A model generated the notes under the pieces. It searched no databases. It had not been told where the DNA came from and saw only the letters and a program-made list of their open reading frames with translations. Position numbers and translations under genes: made by a program. This document shows, piece by piece, positions 37,284 through 45,336 of a stretch of 64,000 nucleotides of DNA. The DNA comes from Thermoflexus sp. (GTDB lineage Bacteria > Chloroflexota > Anaerolineae > Thermoflexales > Thermoflexaceae). Positions within the stretch are counted from its first letter, which is position 1. Each line of letters starts with the position of its first letter. The stretch is from contig NZ_DAOUCJ010000075.1 of assembly GCF_034432235.1 (NCBI RefSeq), forward strand, positions 78,787-142,786. The letters are read 5' to 3'.

Positions 37284-37447
37284 GAGGGAAGCCCTTCTCC
37301 CCCACATGGGAACGTGGGAACGGCATTGGGCTCGGATCTGAAAGGCGAGCCCGGTCGGGGAAACCGTGAGCTGACCATCCGCCCGGGCAGGCCGGGTCTC
37401 CCCAGGTGGCACGGCGATCGCTGGACCCGATAGGAGGCACAGGATCG

Positions 37448-37942
37448 ATGGAATTTCTGAATCGCCATTCATTTCTGGTGGTCGGCGGTCTGACCCTGCT
37501 GGGTCTAGGCGCCTTTTTATGGCTCCGACGCGCCGGATGGGTCGGGTGGGGATTTTGGGCCCTCATCCTGATGGCCCTGGTGGTTTTCTGGCTCTCCATG
37601 CGGACGCGCCCTACCCCGCATCTCGCCTCGGAGGCGGAGATCGAGGCCGCCCTTCGGTCCGGGCGGCCCGTGCTGGTTTACTGGTTTTCCAATTACTGAC
37701 TGGGCTGTCTCTCCCTTCATCCTGCCGTGCGCAGGATCGAGCGGGAATGGCGTAAGGGGCAGGTGCTCTATGTGGAGGCCCTCAGCCCAGCGGGGCGATC
37801 CTTCGGGAGGACTTATGGATTACGGTTTACGCCATCCTTTGCGCTGTTCGATGGGCAGGGACGGATGATCCGCACCTGGACAGGGGTCGCCGAAGCCCCA
37901 ACGCAGGCGGAGCTGGAGGCAAGCCTGAAAGGGTCACCCTGA
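37448..37942 (+). CDS. Membrane-anchored thioredoxin-like protein, candidate selenoprotein (UxxC)
   Basis: One frame runs 37448-37942 except for a single TGA at 37697-37699. Both sides belong to one thioredoxin fold: two membrane helices (residues 9-25 and 31-50), helix SEAEIEAALRSG, strand RPVLVYWFSNY, then TGA-Leu-Gly-Cys where CxxC is expected, then RRIEREWRKGQVLYVEAL and the cis-proline strand LRFTPSFALFDG. Thus residue 84 would be selenocysteine in a UxxC motif. A hairpin 26 bases after the TGA fits a bacterial SECIS. ATG 37448 follows AGGAGG at 10 bases. A standard gene finder would split it. The alternative is a Cys-to-stop mutation; the selA/B/C/D genes are not in this window. Confidence 0.8.
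37697..37737 (+). promoter_or_regulatory. Candidate bSECIS element (UGA plus stem-loop)
   Basis: TGA 37697-37699 is followed, 19 bases on, by ATCCTGC (37719-37725), loop CGTGC (37726-37730) and GCAGGAT (37731-37737): a perfect 7-bp stem. The loop starts 27 bases after the TGA and has G at its second place; known bSECIS hairpins lie about 16-37 bases after UGA with a G among the first loop bases, where SelB binds. Confidence 0.72.
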
Positions 37943-37979
37943 GGGAGGCCGCCTGGAAGGCGATCTCACCCTCCTCGGG

Positions 37980-38621
37980 TTATGCCTCCCGACGGGGAGG
38001 GAGCCAAGACCATCCCCGCCGCCCCAGCCAGCGAGCCAGCTCGGTGGCCACCAGCCAAGCGCTGGCCTCAAAGAAAGCATAGGTCCTGCGCACGGAATCC
38101 GGGGGGGCGGCTTCCAGATCGGCATTCTCCGCCACCCAGACGACATGCTCCATCTCCTCAATCCGCTCCAACACCTCCCCCGGCGTGCCCGGCACCGGGA
38201 TGTCCGCATAGCTCGGACGACGCTGGTGGGGAAAAGTCACCGCGTAATCCGGCAGGCGAGGCAGGATCCCCATCGCCAAGTAGGCATGATGGAAAAAGAA
38301 AATCTGATCGCCTGGACGAGCCAGTTCAAAAGCCGGCATAAACCGGAACCCCGCCGCCTCCCATGCAGACCAGTCCACCATGACCCGTTCGACGAGGGCG
38401 CGCAACTCGGCCAGCGAGGGAACAGCGGAGGTGCGCAGGGTGAGGATGAAACCTTCCCGGACCTCCGAGAGATGATCGAGGGCATCCTGCAGGGTCGCCT
38501 GAGCCTTCTCGGGCAAGGGCTCTCCCTGAATCCGGCGGGCGAGGGCCGTCCGGGTCTGCTCCGCCAGTTGTCCTAATGCCTGCAATGCCTGAAGGCCGGC
38601 CCGCAGATCCCACAATTGCAT
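37980..38621 (-). CDS. Conserved-looking protein of unknown function, helical
   Basis: 213 residues without a signal peptide or clear membrane helix. The first half is helical with regular leucines (QLWDLRAGLQALQALGQLAE, TLQDALDHLSEVREGFILTL); the second half has aromatic-rich segments (GDQIFFFHHAYLAMGILPRL). I do not recognise the family. I chose ATG 38621; a GTG at 38630 also fits. It is convergent with the selenoprotein candidate, 37 bases apart. Confidence 0.65.
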   Translation of the reverse strand: MQLWDLRAGLQALQALGQLAEQTRTALARRIQGEPLPEKAQATLQDALDHLSEVREGFILTLRTSAVPSLAELRALVERVMVDWSAWEAAGFRFMPAFELARPGDQIFFFHHAYLAMGILPRLPDYAVTFPHQRRPSYADIPVPGTPGEVLERIEEMEHVVWVAENADLEAAPPDSVRRTYAFFEASAWLVATELARWLGRRGWSWLPPRREA

Positions 38622-38878
38622 CCACCTCACCCCTTTCTCTCGGGTTTCGGGCCTATGTGCTGCAACCCTATATATGATCTTAACGCCCCTGTAAGGCTTG
38701 TGCCAGATGCCCCCGACCTTTCAGAGCGCCCCGATTCAACCCCAAGGCAACCGCCTCCCACGGTTTGGAAGCGCTTCTGCCCTTCCCAGCCGGCACCCAT
38801 GGGCGATCCAGATCCCCCCCCTCTCCATGGGGCGGGAGCACAGGAGGCCCCACCCCCGCCTGAGGGGCAGGGCGCGGC

Positions 38879-40006
38879 TTAGTCAAGGGGATTTCGGAGA
38901 CCCGCGTGCGGACCGGGCTCCACACCGACACGACGCCAGTGGCGGCGGCGCAGCCACGCCAGGTAGCGCGGGATCAACCCTATGTAGAGGCGATACAGCG
39001 CCGGCCATGGCGTGTAATCCCATGTTCCAATAAACCGCACATATCGTCCCCCGAACCCTCGCTTAAAGCGATACACCCCCCACAGGGGATCGCTCTCGGC
39101 GGGCACCGCCGGCGCCCCCCAGAAGTCATACCGCCGGCATCCGACCGCCCGCGCCCAGCGGATGGCTTCCCATTGCAGCCGGTAGTTGGGCATCTTCTCC
39201 CGATGCCGATCCCGCGAAGCCCCATAGAAATACCACGCGGTGGGCCCAAAGCGATAGATCATCACCATTGCCACTGGCTCCCCTTCCACCTCTGCCAGCA
39301 GCGGGCGCGCATATCCGGCCTCATAAAACATCGTCCACGCCTGCCGGTAATACGCCCGAGGGCGGATCACGAAACGGTCTCGCGCGGCCGTCTCCACATA
39401 AAGATCGTAAAGGAGGTCGAAAGCTTCTGGGCCCACGGGCCGCACGCGCACCCCTTTTCGCTCCGCCAATCGGATGTTATACCGGGTTTTGGGGTGCATC
39501 GCCTGAAGCAATTCCTCCTCACTCGCTGTGAGATCAAGCCACAGGCTGGCAGGGAACTGAACAGATTCCGCGGAGGATCGCCATCCCCGGCGCTGGAGCA
39601 CCGTTTTCAACGGGACCTCCACTGGATCGCATGGCCCCTCCGCTGCCGGGCCCTCGGCCTCCACCACCTCCGGATCGATCCGGACGAGGACCGCGCGGTG
39701 CCGACGCGCCTCCTCCTCCAGATCGCAAAGGACCGCCTCCGCCGCTTCCGTGTCTGAGGGATCCAGCAACGGCCCCCGCGGGAGGTAAAAGATCCCCAGG
39801 AGGCCCAGGCGATCCCGCCGGTAGAGGGCCTGAGCCGCCGCCCGAACGCGCCCCCGCTCGTCTTTCCACACCCACCGAAACGGCCGCCAGCCATATCCCG
39901 CCTTGAACGTCCCCCACAGCCACGTCTGGAGGATATGCGGGGCAGGCAATTGGAGAAGCATCTGGTCCCAAACTTCCGGGTCGTGAATCAGGGAACGGCG
40001 GATCAT
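38879..40006 (-). CDS. FemAB/FmhB-like aminoacyltransferase, paralogue B
   Basis: 375 residues with two GNAT-like lobes as in FemX: LPAPHILQTWLWGTFKAGYG, then LLGIFYLPRGPLLDPSDTE, then LLQAMHPKTRYNIRLAERKG, AWYFYGASRDRHREKMPNYR and GCRRYDFWGAPAVPAESDPL. FemX-type enzymes add amino acids from aminoacyl-tRNA to the peptide of lipid II, shaping the peptidoglycan cross-bridge. It overlaps the similar upstream gene by 4 bases (ATGA) and both share near-identical motifs, so this is a tandem duplication. The two may add successive residues (inference). Confidence 0.9.
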   Translation of the reverse strand: MIRRSLIHDPEVWDQMLLQLPAPHILQTWLWGTFKAGYGWRPFRWVWKDERGRVRAAAQALYRRDRLGLLGIFYLPRGPLLDPSDTEAAEAVLCDLEEEARRHRAVLVRIDPEVVEAEGPAAEGPCDPVEVPLKTVLQRRGWRSSAESVQFPASLWLDLTASEEELLQAMHPKTRYNIRLAERKGVRVRPVGPEAFDLLYDLYVETAARDRFVIRPRAYYRQAWTMFYEAGYARPLLAEVEGEPVAMVMIYRFGPTAWYFYGASRDRHREKMPNYRLQWEAIRWARAVGCRRYDFWGAPAVPAESDPLWGVYRFKRGFGGRYVRFIGTWDYTPWPALYRLYIGLIPRYLAWLRRRHWRRVGVEPGPHAGLRNPLD

Positions 40007-41013
40007 ACGAGGCCCAACCTTTGAAGGAAGCGGTAAAGCAAAGGGGAATAAACCCGATCGAACGCCCCGACCCAGCGCACCACCCGGCCGCCGAATCCGC
40101 GTTTGAAGCGATACACCCCCCACAGCCCATCCCGCCGGGTCGTGAACTGGGCCTCGAGGACCTCGGGATCCTCATCCGGGATCCCCCACAGGTCATACCA
40201 GCGGCAACCTCGCGCCCTGGCCCAGCGCATCGCCGCCCACTGGAGGGCATAGGTGGGCATCTTCTCCCGGTGGCGATCCCCAGAGGCACCGTAGAAATAC
40301 CATGCTCGCTCCCCCCACGCGAAAGCCATCAGGGCGGCGACGGCCTCCTCCTCATAAAACGCCAGCCAGAGGCGAGCAAGGTGGGGAACAAACCGCTCAT
40401 AGGCGGTCCGATAGTAATCGAACGTGTGGATGGCAAACCGATCCCGCGCCGCTGTCTGTTGCAATAACCGATAAAACAGGGGGAGATCCTCCGGCCGGGC
40501 TTCGCGGACCTGCACGCCTTTCCGCTCCGCCAGCCGGATGTTGTAACGGGTTTTGGGATGCATCGCCTGGAGAAGCGCCTCCTCCTCGCCCTCCAGGGAC
40601 ACCAGGATCGTCCGTCGGGGCTGGACGGGGGAGGCCGGCCGGAATCCCAGGGCCGTCAGATCCAGCTGGAGCTCCCCCTCAAGGACATCCGGCTCGATCC
40701 GCAACCAGAGGGCACGGGTTTCCCGGGCGAGGCGATCCAGCGCAGCCAGGAGCATGCGGAAGATCTCAGGACGCTGCCAATCGCCAACTGGCCCTTTGGG
40801 GACATAAAGGATGCAAAAGGAGGGGGGAAGAGGGCGAATCAGGACCTGAAGGCCGGCCCGGGGCTCCCCCCGTTCGGCCAGCAACAACCGACGGGCTTGC
40901 CAGCCGAAATCGGCCTTCAGATCCCCCCACGGAGCGGTCTGGAGCACGTGGGCTTCCGGATGGCGCTCCAGAAAAGCCATCCAGGTCCGGGCATCGACCT
41001 CCTGGGCGTCCAT
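40003..41013 (-). CDS. FemAB/FmhB-like aminoacyltransferase, paralogue A
   Basis: 336 residues, first of the tandem pair. Landmarks: HPEAHVLQTAPWGDLKADFG, FCILYVPKGPVGDWQRPEIF, LLQAMHPKTRYNIRLAERKG, AWYFYGASGDRHREKMPTYA and GCRWYDLWGIPDEDPE. As in FemX, aminoacyl transfer to lipid II is the likely role, on the inner face of the membrane. It is about 40 residues shorter than paralogue B, mostly in the insert after the first lobe. The response-regulator gene ends 3 bases upstream of its start, so it may be co-transcribed with that regulator. Confidence 0.9.
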   Translation of the reverse strand: MDAQEVDARTWMAFLERHPEAHVLQTAPWGDLKADFGWQARRLLLAERGEPRAGLQVLIRPLPPSFCILYVPKGPVGDWQRPEIFRMLLAALDRLARETRALWLRIEPDVLEGELQLDLTALGFRPASPVQPRRTILVSLEGEEEALLQAMHPKTRYNIRLAERKGVQVREARPEDLPLFYRLLQQTAARDRFAIHTFDYYRTAYERFVPHLARLWLAFYEEEAVAALMAFAWGERAWYFYGASGDRHREKMPTYALQWAAMRWARARGCRWYDLWGIPDEDPEVLEAQFTTRRDGLWGVYRFKRGFGGRVVRWVGAFDRVYSPLLYRFLQRLGLV

Positions 41014-41016
41014 CGC

Positions 41017-41706
41017 TTACCCCAGCGCGAACCGATATCCAAACCCTCGCTCCGTGAGCAGAAAGCGCGGTTGCTCGGGGTCCGGTTCGATTCGCTGCCG
41101 AAGACGCCAGATGTACCACTTAATATTCTGAGGATCCACGCTGCCGTCGGGCCACACATCCCGGGCGATCTGCTCCGGGGTGAGGGTTTGACCCGCCCGT
41201 TCCGCCAGGTAGCAGAGCAGGCGATGTTCGGTTTCCGTCAGCAGACGCTCCTCACCGTTCAGGATCACCCGAGGATACTGAGGGTCAATGAGCAGCGCCC
41301 CTTCCCCAAACCGCCAGTAGACCCGCTTCCCGGGCGGTGGGAGGCGCACGCGGCGCAGGTGCGCTTCGATGCGGGCCAGGAGCTCTTCCATGGCGAAAGG
41401 TTTCACCATGTAGTCATCGGCTCCCAGCTTCAATCCCTCCACCCGCTCTTCCACGGCCGTTCGGGCCGTAAGGATCAAAACCGGCACCGTTGAAACCCCA
41501 CGGATCCGCCGGCAGACCTCCAGCCCATCGATGTCCGGGAGCATCAGGTCCAGAATCACCAGGTCCGGCTGGCCTTCCTGGAACCGCTGCCAACCCTCCG
41601 TGCCGTTAAAAGCCAGCACAACCTGAAACCCCCGGCGCTCGAGAAAGAGGCGAATTAATTCCGCCAGCTCCACGTCGTCTTCAATGACCAGGATCGTCTC
41701 CGCCAT
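41017..41706 (-). CDS. OmpR/PhoB-family response regulator, orphan
   Basis: 229 residues. Receiver domain 1-120: ILVIEDDVELAELIRLFLER, the phospho-accepting Asp in LVILDLMLPDIDGLEV, LILTARTAVEERVEGLKLGA and DDYMVKPF with the conserved Lys. The DNA-binding winged helix is at 135-227 (LTETEHRLLCYLAERAGQTL, IKWYIWRLRQRIEP, LLTERGFGYRF). No histidine kinase is adjacent. It stands directly before the two FemX-like genes, so cell-wall stress control is plausible. Confidence 0.92.
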   Translation of the reverse strand: MAETILVIEDDVELAELIRLFLERRGFQVVLAFNGTEGWQRFQEGQPDLVILDLMLPDIDGLEVCRRIRGVSTVPVLILTARTAVEERVEGLKLGADDYMVKPFAMEELLARIEAHLRRVRLPPPGKRVYWRFGEGALLIDPQYPRVILNGEERLLTETEHRLLCYLAERAGQTLTPEQIARDVWPDGSVDPQNIKWYIWRLRQRIEPDPEQPRFLLTERGFGYRFALG

Positions 41707-42056
41707 TCCAACCTCCCCGGGGCACCTGAGAGATCGATCACCCTCGGCTGGAATCCATGGAAACCTATCCTGCCTATCGGGGCTTCTTTGGGGCCTCAGA
41801 CATGGAAGCGGCCATCAAGGCCGAATCAGAGAAACCGGATGGCCCTCCTCCTCACAATGGGTATACGTCGAGCCGGGGCCCACCGCTCGAGGCGGCCAGC
41901 CCCGCTTCCAGAAGCAGCCCACGGCCCCACCGGATCTACGCTCTATCCCCAGTATTGCACAAAACCAGAGGTTTGAGCAAGGTTTACCTGCGGGGCGCGC
42001 TTCGAATAGCGGCTGGATCTCCCACGCCTTCCATATGGCGCTCCGCCGTTCGCTAA
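41707..42056. other. Stretch without recognisable genes
   Basis: No frame here shows recognisable homology, repeats or promoters. Along with the broken toxin-antitoxin pair that follows, it looks like decayed accessory DNA. Confidence 0.5.
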
Positions 42057-42188
42057 CAGCGGACGGGCTTCCTCCCACCCGAGGAAAGCCTGGAGGAGGC
42101 CGCCCGCGCTCTCGACGAACTTCGAGGGCGCATCGGCCCTTTGGGGGCACCCGTGACCGATCTCATCGCGGAGGGGCGCCGGCGGTGA
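42057..42188 (+). pseudogene. VapB-type antitoxin, C-terminal remnant
   Basis: The open stretch after TAA 42054-42056 reads ...PPEESLEEAARALDELRG then RIGPLGAPVTDLIAEGRRR and stops at TGA 42186-42188. This is the toxin-binding C-terminal part of a VapB/Phd-like antitoxin; the DNA-binding N-terminus and start codon are missing. The stop overlaps the GTG of the toxin remnant, the usual vapBC arrangement. Confidence 0.6.
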
Positions 42189-42480
42189 GCGGCGGGGTCA
42201 TCGATGCCCGTGTGGCCCTCAAGTGGGCGCTGGACGACGAGGAACATGGGGCTGAGGCCATGGCTCTGGGGAATGCAGGCGTTGCGGCTCATCCTCGCTC
42301 TGGGCATGCGGCTGGCGGATCCGGCACCCGTGAACGTGTACCGGGAAGCCAACCGATATGGCATCGCGGCATCCATGGCCCTGGCGCGGACGCTGGATAT
42401 CCCGTTGTGGACGGGGGATGGGCAGTTCTATCGAGCGGTGCAGGACGACCCCCTGGTGCGGTGGATCGGGGAAGTGACCA
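42185..42480 (+). pseudogene. VapC-type PIN-domain toxin, deleted and frameshifted
   Basis: GTG 42185 begins SGGVIDARVALKWALDDEEH, the N-terminus of a PIN toxin with its first catalytic Asp. About 60 central residues are then missing, and the C-terminal part resumes in another frame from about 42290: VYREANRYGIAASMALARTL then DIPLWTGDGQFYRAVQ and VRWIGEV. The third acidic residue region (normally a DAxYlALA stretch) has lost its Asp. The toxin should be inactive. Confidence 0.7.
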
Positions 42481-42496
42481 CATGCCCATCCGGAGC

Positions 42497-42529
42497 GGGG
42501 AACCCGAGTTCAAGGGGGGTGGGCTCCCC
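42497..42529 (-). repeat. Inverted repeat downstream of rimM
   Basis: GGGGAACCC (42497-42505) and GGGCTCCCC (42521-42529) can pair over 9 bp with one G-T. It lies 10 bases after the rimM stop on its transcript. There is no U-run, so a terminator role is uncertain. Confidence 0.4.
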
Positions 42530-42538
42530 TCTTCCCCT

Positions 42539-43081
42539 CTACGCCTCCTCCGCCTCATCAAGAAGGCCGGGCATCGGCCAGATCACCATCCGATTGGCCT
42601 CCACATCGATTTCCCGGACGACATCCCGGATGGCCGGGATGAGGACCTCCCCGAAGGGCCCCAGAACGACATATACATCATTGGCCCGTGTGTAGAGGAT
42701 CTCTTTCACACGCCCCAGATATACCCCTTCCGTGGTGTAAACCTCCATGTCCAGGATCTCATGCTCATAAAACTCCCCCGGGGGGAGCGGGACAGCCTCC
42801 TCCCGCTCGATCAGGACCAGACGCCCCCGCAGGGCCTCTGCCGCCTCGCGGGTCTCACAGCCGGGCAGCCGCATCAGGACCATTCCCCTGTAATAACGAA
42901 AACGAACGCCTTCATAGGGGATGGCCTCCTCACCGATGTAAACCCGCTTCAGCCGTTTGAGCTGCTCCGGGAAATCGGTGAGGATCTCCAGTTTCATCTC
43001 CCCCCGGACCCCCCATGGGCGGGCGATCCGGGCCACGGCCAGGAAACGAGGGGGCGGCTTCCGCATCGCGCGGGTTCTCAA
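42539..43081 (-). CDS. rimM: Ribosome maturation factor RimM
   Basis: 180 residues. The N-terminal RimM domain has FLAVARIARPWGVRGEMKLE and LMRLPGCETREAAEALRG; the C-terminal PRC barrel has EFYEHEILDMEVYTTEGVYL, ILYTRANDVYVVL and LIPAIRDVVREIDVE. RimM helps assemble the 30S head near S19. The start may be TTG 43081, which overlaps the khpA stop as TTGA and has GGAG upstream, or ATG 43066. Last gene of the ffh-rpsP-khpA-rimM run. Confidence 0.93.
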   Translation of the reverse strand: MRTRAMRKPPPRFLAVARIARPWGVRGEMKLEILTDFPEQLKRLKRVYIGEEAIPYEGVRFRYYRGMVLMRLPGCETREAAEALRGRLVLIEREEAVPLPPGEFYEHEILDMEVYTTEGVYLGRVKEILYTRANDVYVVLGPFGEVLIPAIRDVVREIDVEANRMVIWPMPGLLDEAEEA

Positions 43082-43323
43082 TCGCTCGCTCCATCCAGGG
43101 GCTCAATCCGCAGGTCCACCTTTCGATGAGGCGGGGCGGCGGCCCGCATCACCTGCCGGATCGCCTCCGCCAGATGCCCATCCCGGCCGATCAGACGTCC
43201 CATCTCCGCCTGAGGGACCTTCATGAAGTATTTCACCACCGGCCCCCGGCGGACCTCCTTGATCTGAACCGAAGAGGGATCGTCCAGCAGGGCGTGAGCG
43301 ATGAACTCCAGGAAAGCCCGCAT
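43078..43323 (-). CDS. khpA: KH-domain RNA-binding protein KhpA
   Basis: 81 residues of a single type II KH domain with the GxxG loop in MGRLIGRDGHLAEAIRQVMR. Homologues (YlqC/KhpA) bind RNA, often with KhpB, and influence cell-wall growth and ribosome-related RNAs in Gram-positives. Position between rpsP and rimM is the conserved one. Confidence 0.93.
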   Translation of the reverse strand: MRAFLEFIAHALLDDPSSVQIKEVRRGPVVKYFMKVPQAEMGRLIGRDGHLAEAIRQVMRAAAPPHRKVDLRIEPLDGASD

Positions 43324-43334
43324 CGCTGGCCCCC

Positions 43335-43667
43335 TTATCGGGTGGAAGTGCGCGTGCCCGCCTGAAGGGTCGTGGCCTCCGCCAGGAGGGCCTCCAGCGG
43401 CTCGCCGGCCTTCAGGCGCTCGAAGCGGGCCAGGGTACCCGTTTTACGGAACAGGATCTGCACAGCCTCTGTAGGCTGGGCGCCCACCCGCAGCCAGTAG
43501 AGCGCACGAGCCTCGTTGACCACGATGGTCTCCGGCTCCGTGCGGGGGTTGTAATGTCCGATGATTTCAATGAACTTCCCATCCCGCGGCGCCCGCGAAT
43601 CGGCCACAACAATCCGATAGGTCGGTTCATGCTTTTTGCCCATGCGTTGCAAACGGATCCGAACCAT
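43335..43667 (-). CDS. rpsP: 30S ribosomal protein S16
   Basis: About 110 residues: [20 protein letters not shown], then [20 protein letters not shown] and [18 protein letters not shown], all typical of bS16, plus a short variable tail. I start at ATG 43667, overlapping a GAGGTGAG ribosome site; GTG 43673 is the alternative. S16 binds 16S rRNA early in 30S assembly. Confidence 0.96.
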   Translation of the reverse strand: MVRIRLQRMGKKHEPTYRIVVADSRAPRDGKFIEIIGHYNPRTEPETIVVNEARALYWLRVGAQPTEAVQILFRKTGTLARFERLKAGEPLEALLAEATTLQAGTRTSTR

Positions 43668-43762
43668 TCTCACCTCGCCTGTTCAGTTTAAGGGGTTAGG
43701 GCTTACGTATGAAGCCTCCATTCCAGGAAATGGGATGGTCCCTTCGGCAGCCCCCAGGCCCC

Positions 43763-45085
43763 TTACCGGAAGAAGGGGAATGGGAGGCCGCCCCGGCCGG
43801 ATTTCATCTGCTTCATCAGGCGTTGCAGTTGGCGGAACTCGTTGAGCAACTGATTGACCTCCTGCACCGTGGTGCCGCTCCCGCGGGCAATGCGGCGCTT
43901 GCGGCTGGCGTTGATGATCTCTGGGTTACGGCGTTCCTCCGGCGTCATCGAGTTGATGATGGCCTCGATGCGTTTGAACTGGCGATCCGCCTCCTCCGGG
44001 GAGACCAGGCGGGCGAGTTGCTGATAGCCCGGCAGCAATTCCAGCAGCTGCGAGAGCGGGCCCATCTTCCGCATCATCCGCAGCTGCTCCCGGAAATCCT
44101 CCAGCGTGAATTCGGCCCGCGCGAGCTTGCGAGCCATTTCCGCTGCCTTCTCCGCCTCCACCGCCTCCTGGGCCTTCTCGATCAGGGCCCGCACATCCCC
44201 CATGCCCAGGATCCGGGAGGCCAGCCGTTCCGGCTGGAACGGCTCCAGCTGGTCCGGCTTCTCCCCCACCCCAAGGAACTTGATGGGCACTCCGGTCACG
44301 GCCCGGATGCTGATGGCCGCCCCGCCCCGCGCGTCGCCATCCAGTTTGGTCAGGATCAGACCCGTCAGCCCCAGACGCTGATGGAACACCTCGGCTGCTC
44401 GCACCGCATCCTGCCCGGTCATGGCATCGACCACCAGCAGGATCTCCTCCGGCCGAACCGCATCCCGAATGGCCTCCAGCTCCCGCATCATTTCGTCATC
44501 GATGTGGAGCCGGCCCGCCGTATCCAGGATCACCAGGGTATGCCCCTGCTCTCGAGCGAACCGCAGGCTGTTTCGGGCGATGGCGACCGGATCCGCCTCC
44601 GGCCCTTCATGGTAGACCGGGATATTCAGCTGCTGCCCCAGCACCTCCAGCTGGGTGATCGCCGCCGGCCGGTAAACATCCGCAGCCACCAGGAGCGGGC
44701 GCTGCCCGGTTTTGCGCAGGCGCAGGGCCAGTTTTGCGGCCGTGGTGGTCTTCCCGGACCCCTGGAGGCCCACCAGCATCACGATATGAGGGGGCGATCC
44801 GGCCAGGCGGATCGACGCCGGGGCCCCCAGGGTTTTCACCAGCTCCTCATAGACGATCTTGATCACCTGTTGCGCGGGAGTGAGGCTCCGGGCGACCTCC
44901 GCGCCCACCGCGCGTTCCCGCACCCGTCCCAGGAAGTCCCGAACGACGGTGTAATGGACGTCCGCCTCCAGGAGGGCAAGGCGGATCTCCCGGAGGGCGG
45001 CATCGACATCCGCCTCCGTCAACACCCCCCGTCGCCCCAGGCGATCGAAGATCCGCTGGAATTTCTGGGTCAGCCCCTCAAACAT
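43763..45085 (-). CDS. ffh: Signal recognition particle protein Ffh
   Basis: 440 residues. N domain 1-90, G domain with GLQGSGKTTTAAKLAL near 106, DTAGRLHIDDEMM and LTKLDGDARGGAA, then the M domain with methionine-rich helices (LRMMRKMGPLSQLLELLPG and LMKQMKSG) and RRNPEIINASRKRRIARGSG, the RNA-binding part. With 4.5S RNA it targets nascent membrane proteins to FtsY. First gene of a run to rimM. The 4.5S RNA gene was not found near it. Confidence 0.97.
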   Translation of the reverse strand: MFEGLTQKFQRIFDRLGRRGVLTEADVDAALREIRLALLEADVHYTVVRDFLGRVRERAVGAEVARSLTPAQQVIKIVYEELVKTLGAPASIRLAGSPPHIVMLVGLQGSGKTTTAAKLALRLRKTGQRPLLVAADVYRPAAITQLEVLGQQLNIPVYHEGPEADPVAIARNSLRFAREQGHTLVILDTAGRLHIDDEMMRELEAIRDAVRPEEILLVVDAMTGQDAVRAAEVFHQRLGLTGLILTKLDGDARGGAAISIRAVTGVPIKFLGVGEKPDQLEPFQPERLASRILGMGDVRALIEKAQEAVEAEKAAEMARKLARAEFTLEDFREQLRMMRKMGPLSQLLELLPGYQQLARLVSPEEADRQFKRIEAIINSMTPEERRNPEIINASRKRRIARGSGTTVQEVNQLLNEFRQLQRLMKQMKSGRGGLPFPFFR

Positions 45086-45124
45086 CCCGCTGCTTCCTTC
45101 CCCCTGCTCGATGGACGCCGGAAA

Positions 45125-45133
45125 ATTATATCA
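45125..45133 (-). promoter_or_regulatory. Extended -10 promoter for the ffh operon
   Basis: On the minus strand TGATATAAT (45133-45125), a TGn extended -10 box joined to a perfect TATAAT, 40 bases before the ffh start. The -35 region is poor, as is usual with extended -10 promoters. Confidence 0.7.
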
Positions 45134-45336
45134 CAATAAGGTAGGCTCTGGAAGGCAGCCTGCGCCAGGGTGAAAGGGGCATCCGAGGCTATCGCCTGAC
45201 CACCCCATGGTGCCGCCCGGATGAAGCCTCGGATCCAGGCGGGGCATGGGCTGAGCTGGATAAGCCGCAGGGAAAGGGAGTTACGCGATGCATTTCCCGC
45301 GAGTGGAGAGCGCGCGGGCTTCCTTGGGAGGATAGG

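Noticed and set aside
37727..37942. A separate small gene starting after the TGA
   Set aside because: It lacks a ribosome site and is the second half of the thioredoxin fold, continuous in frame with the upstream part.
41684..43129. A 481-residue plus-strand frame across the vapBC remnants and rimM
   Set aside because: Only a short part (around 42185-42260) has homology, to the PIN toxin start; the rest is antisense to rimM.
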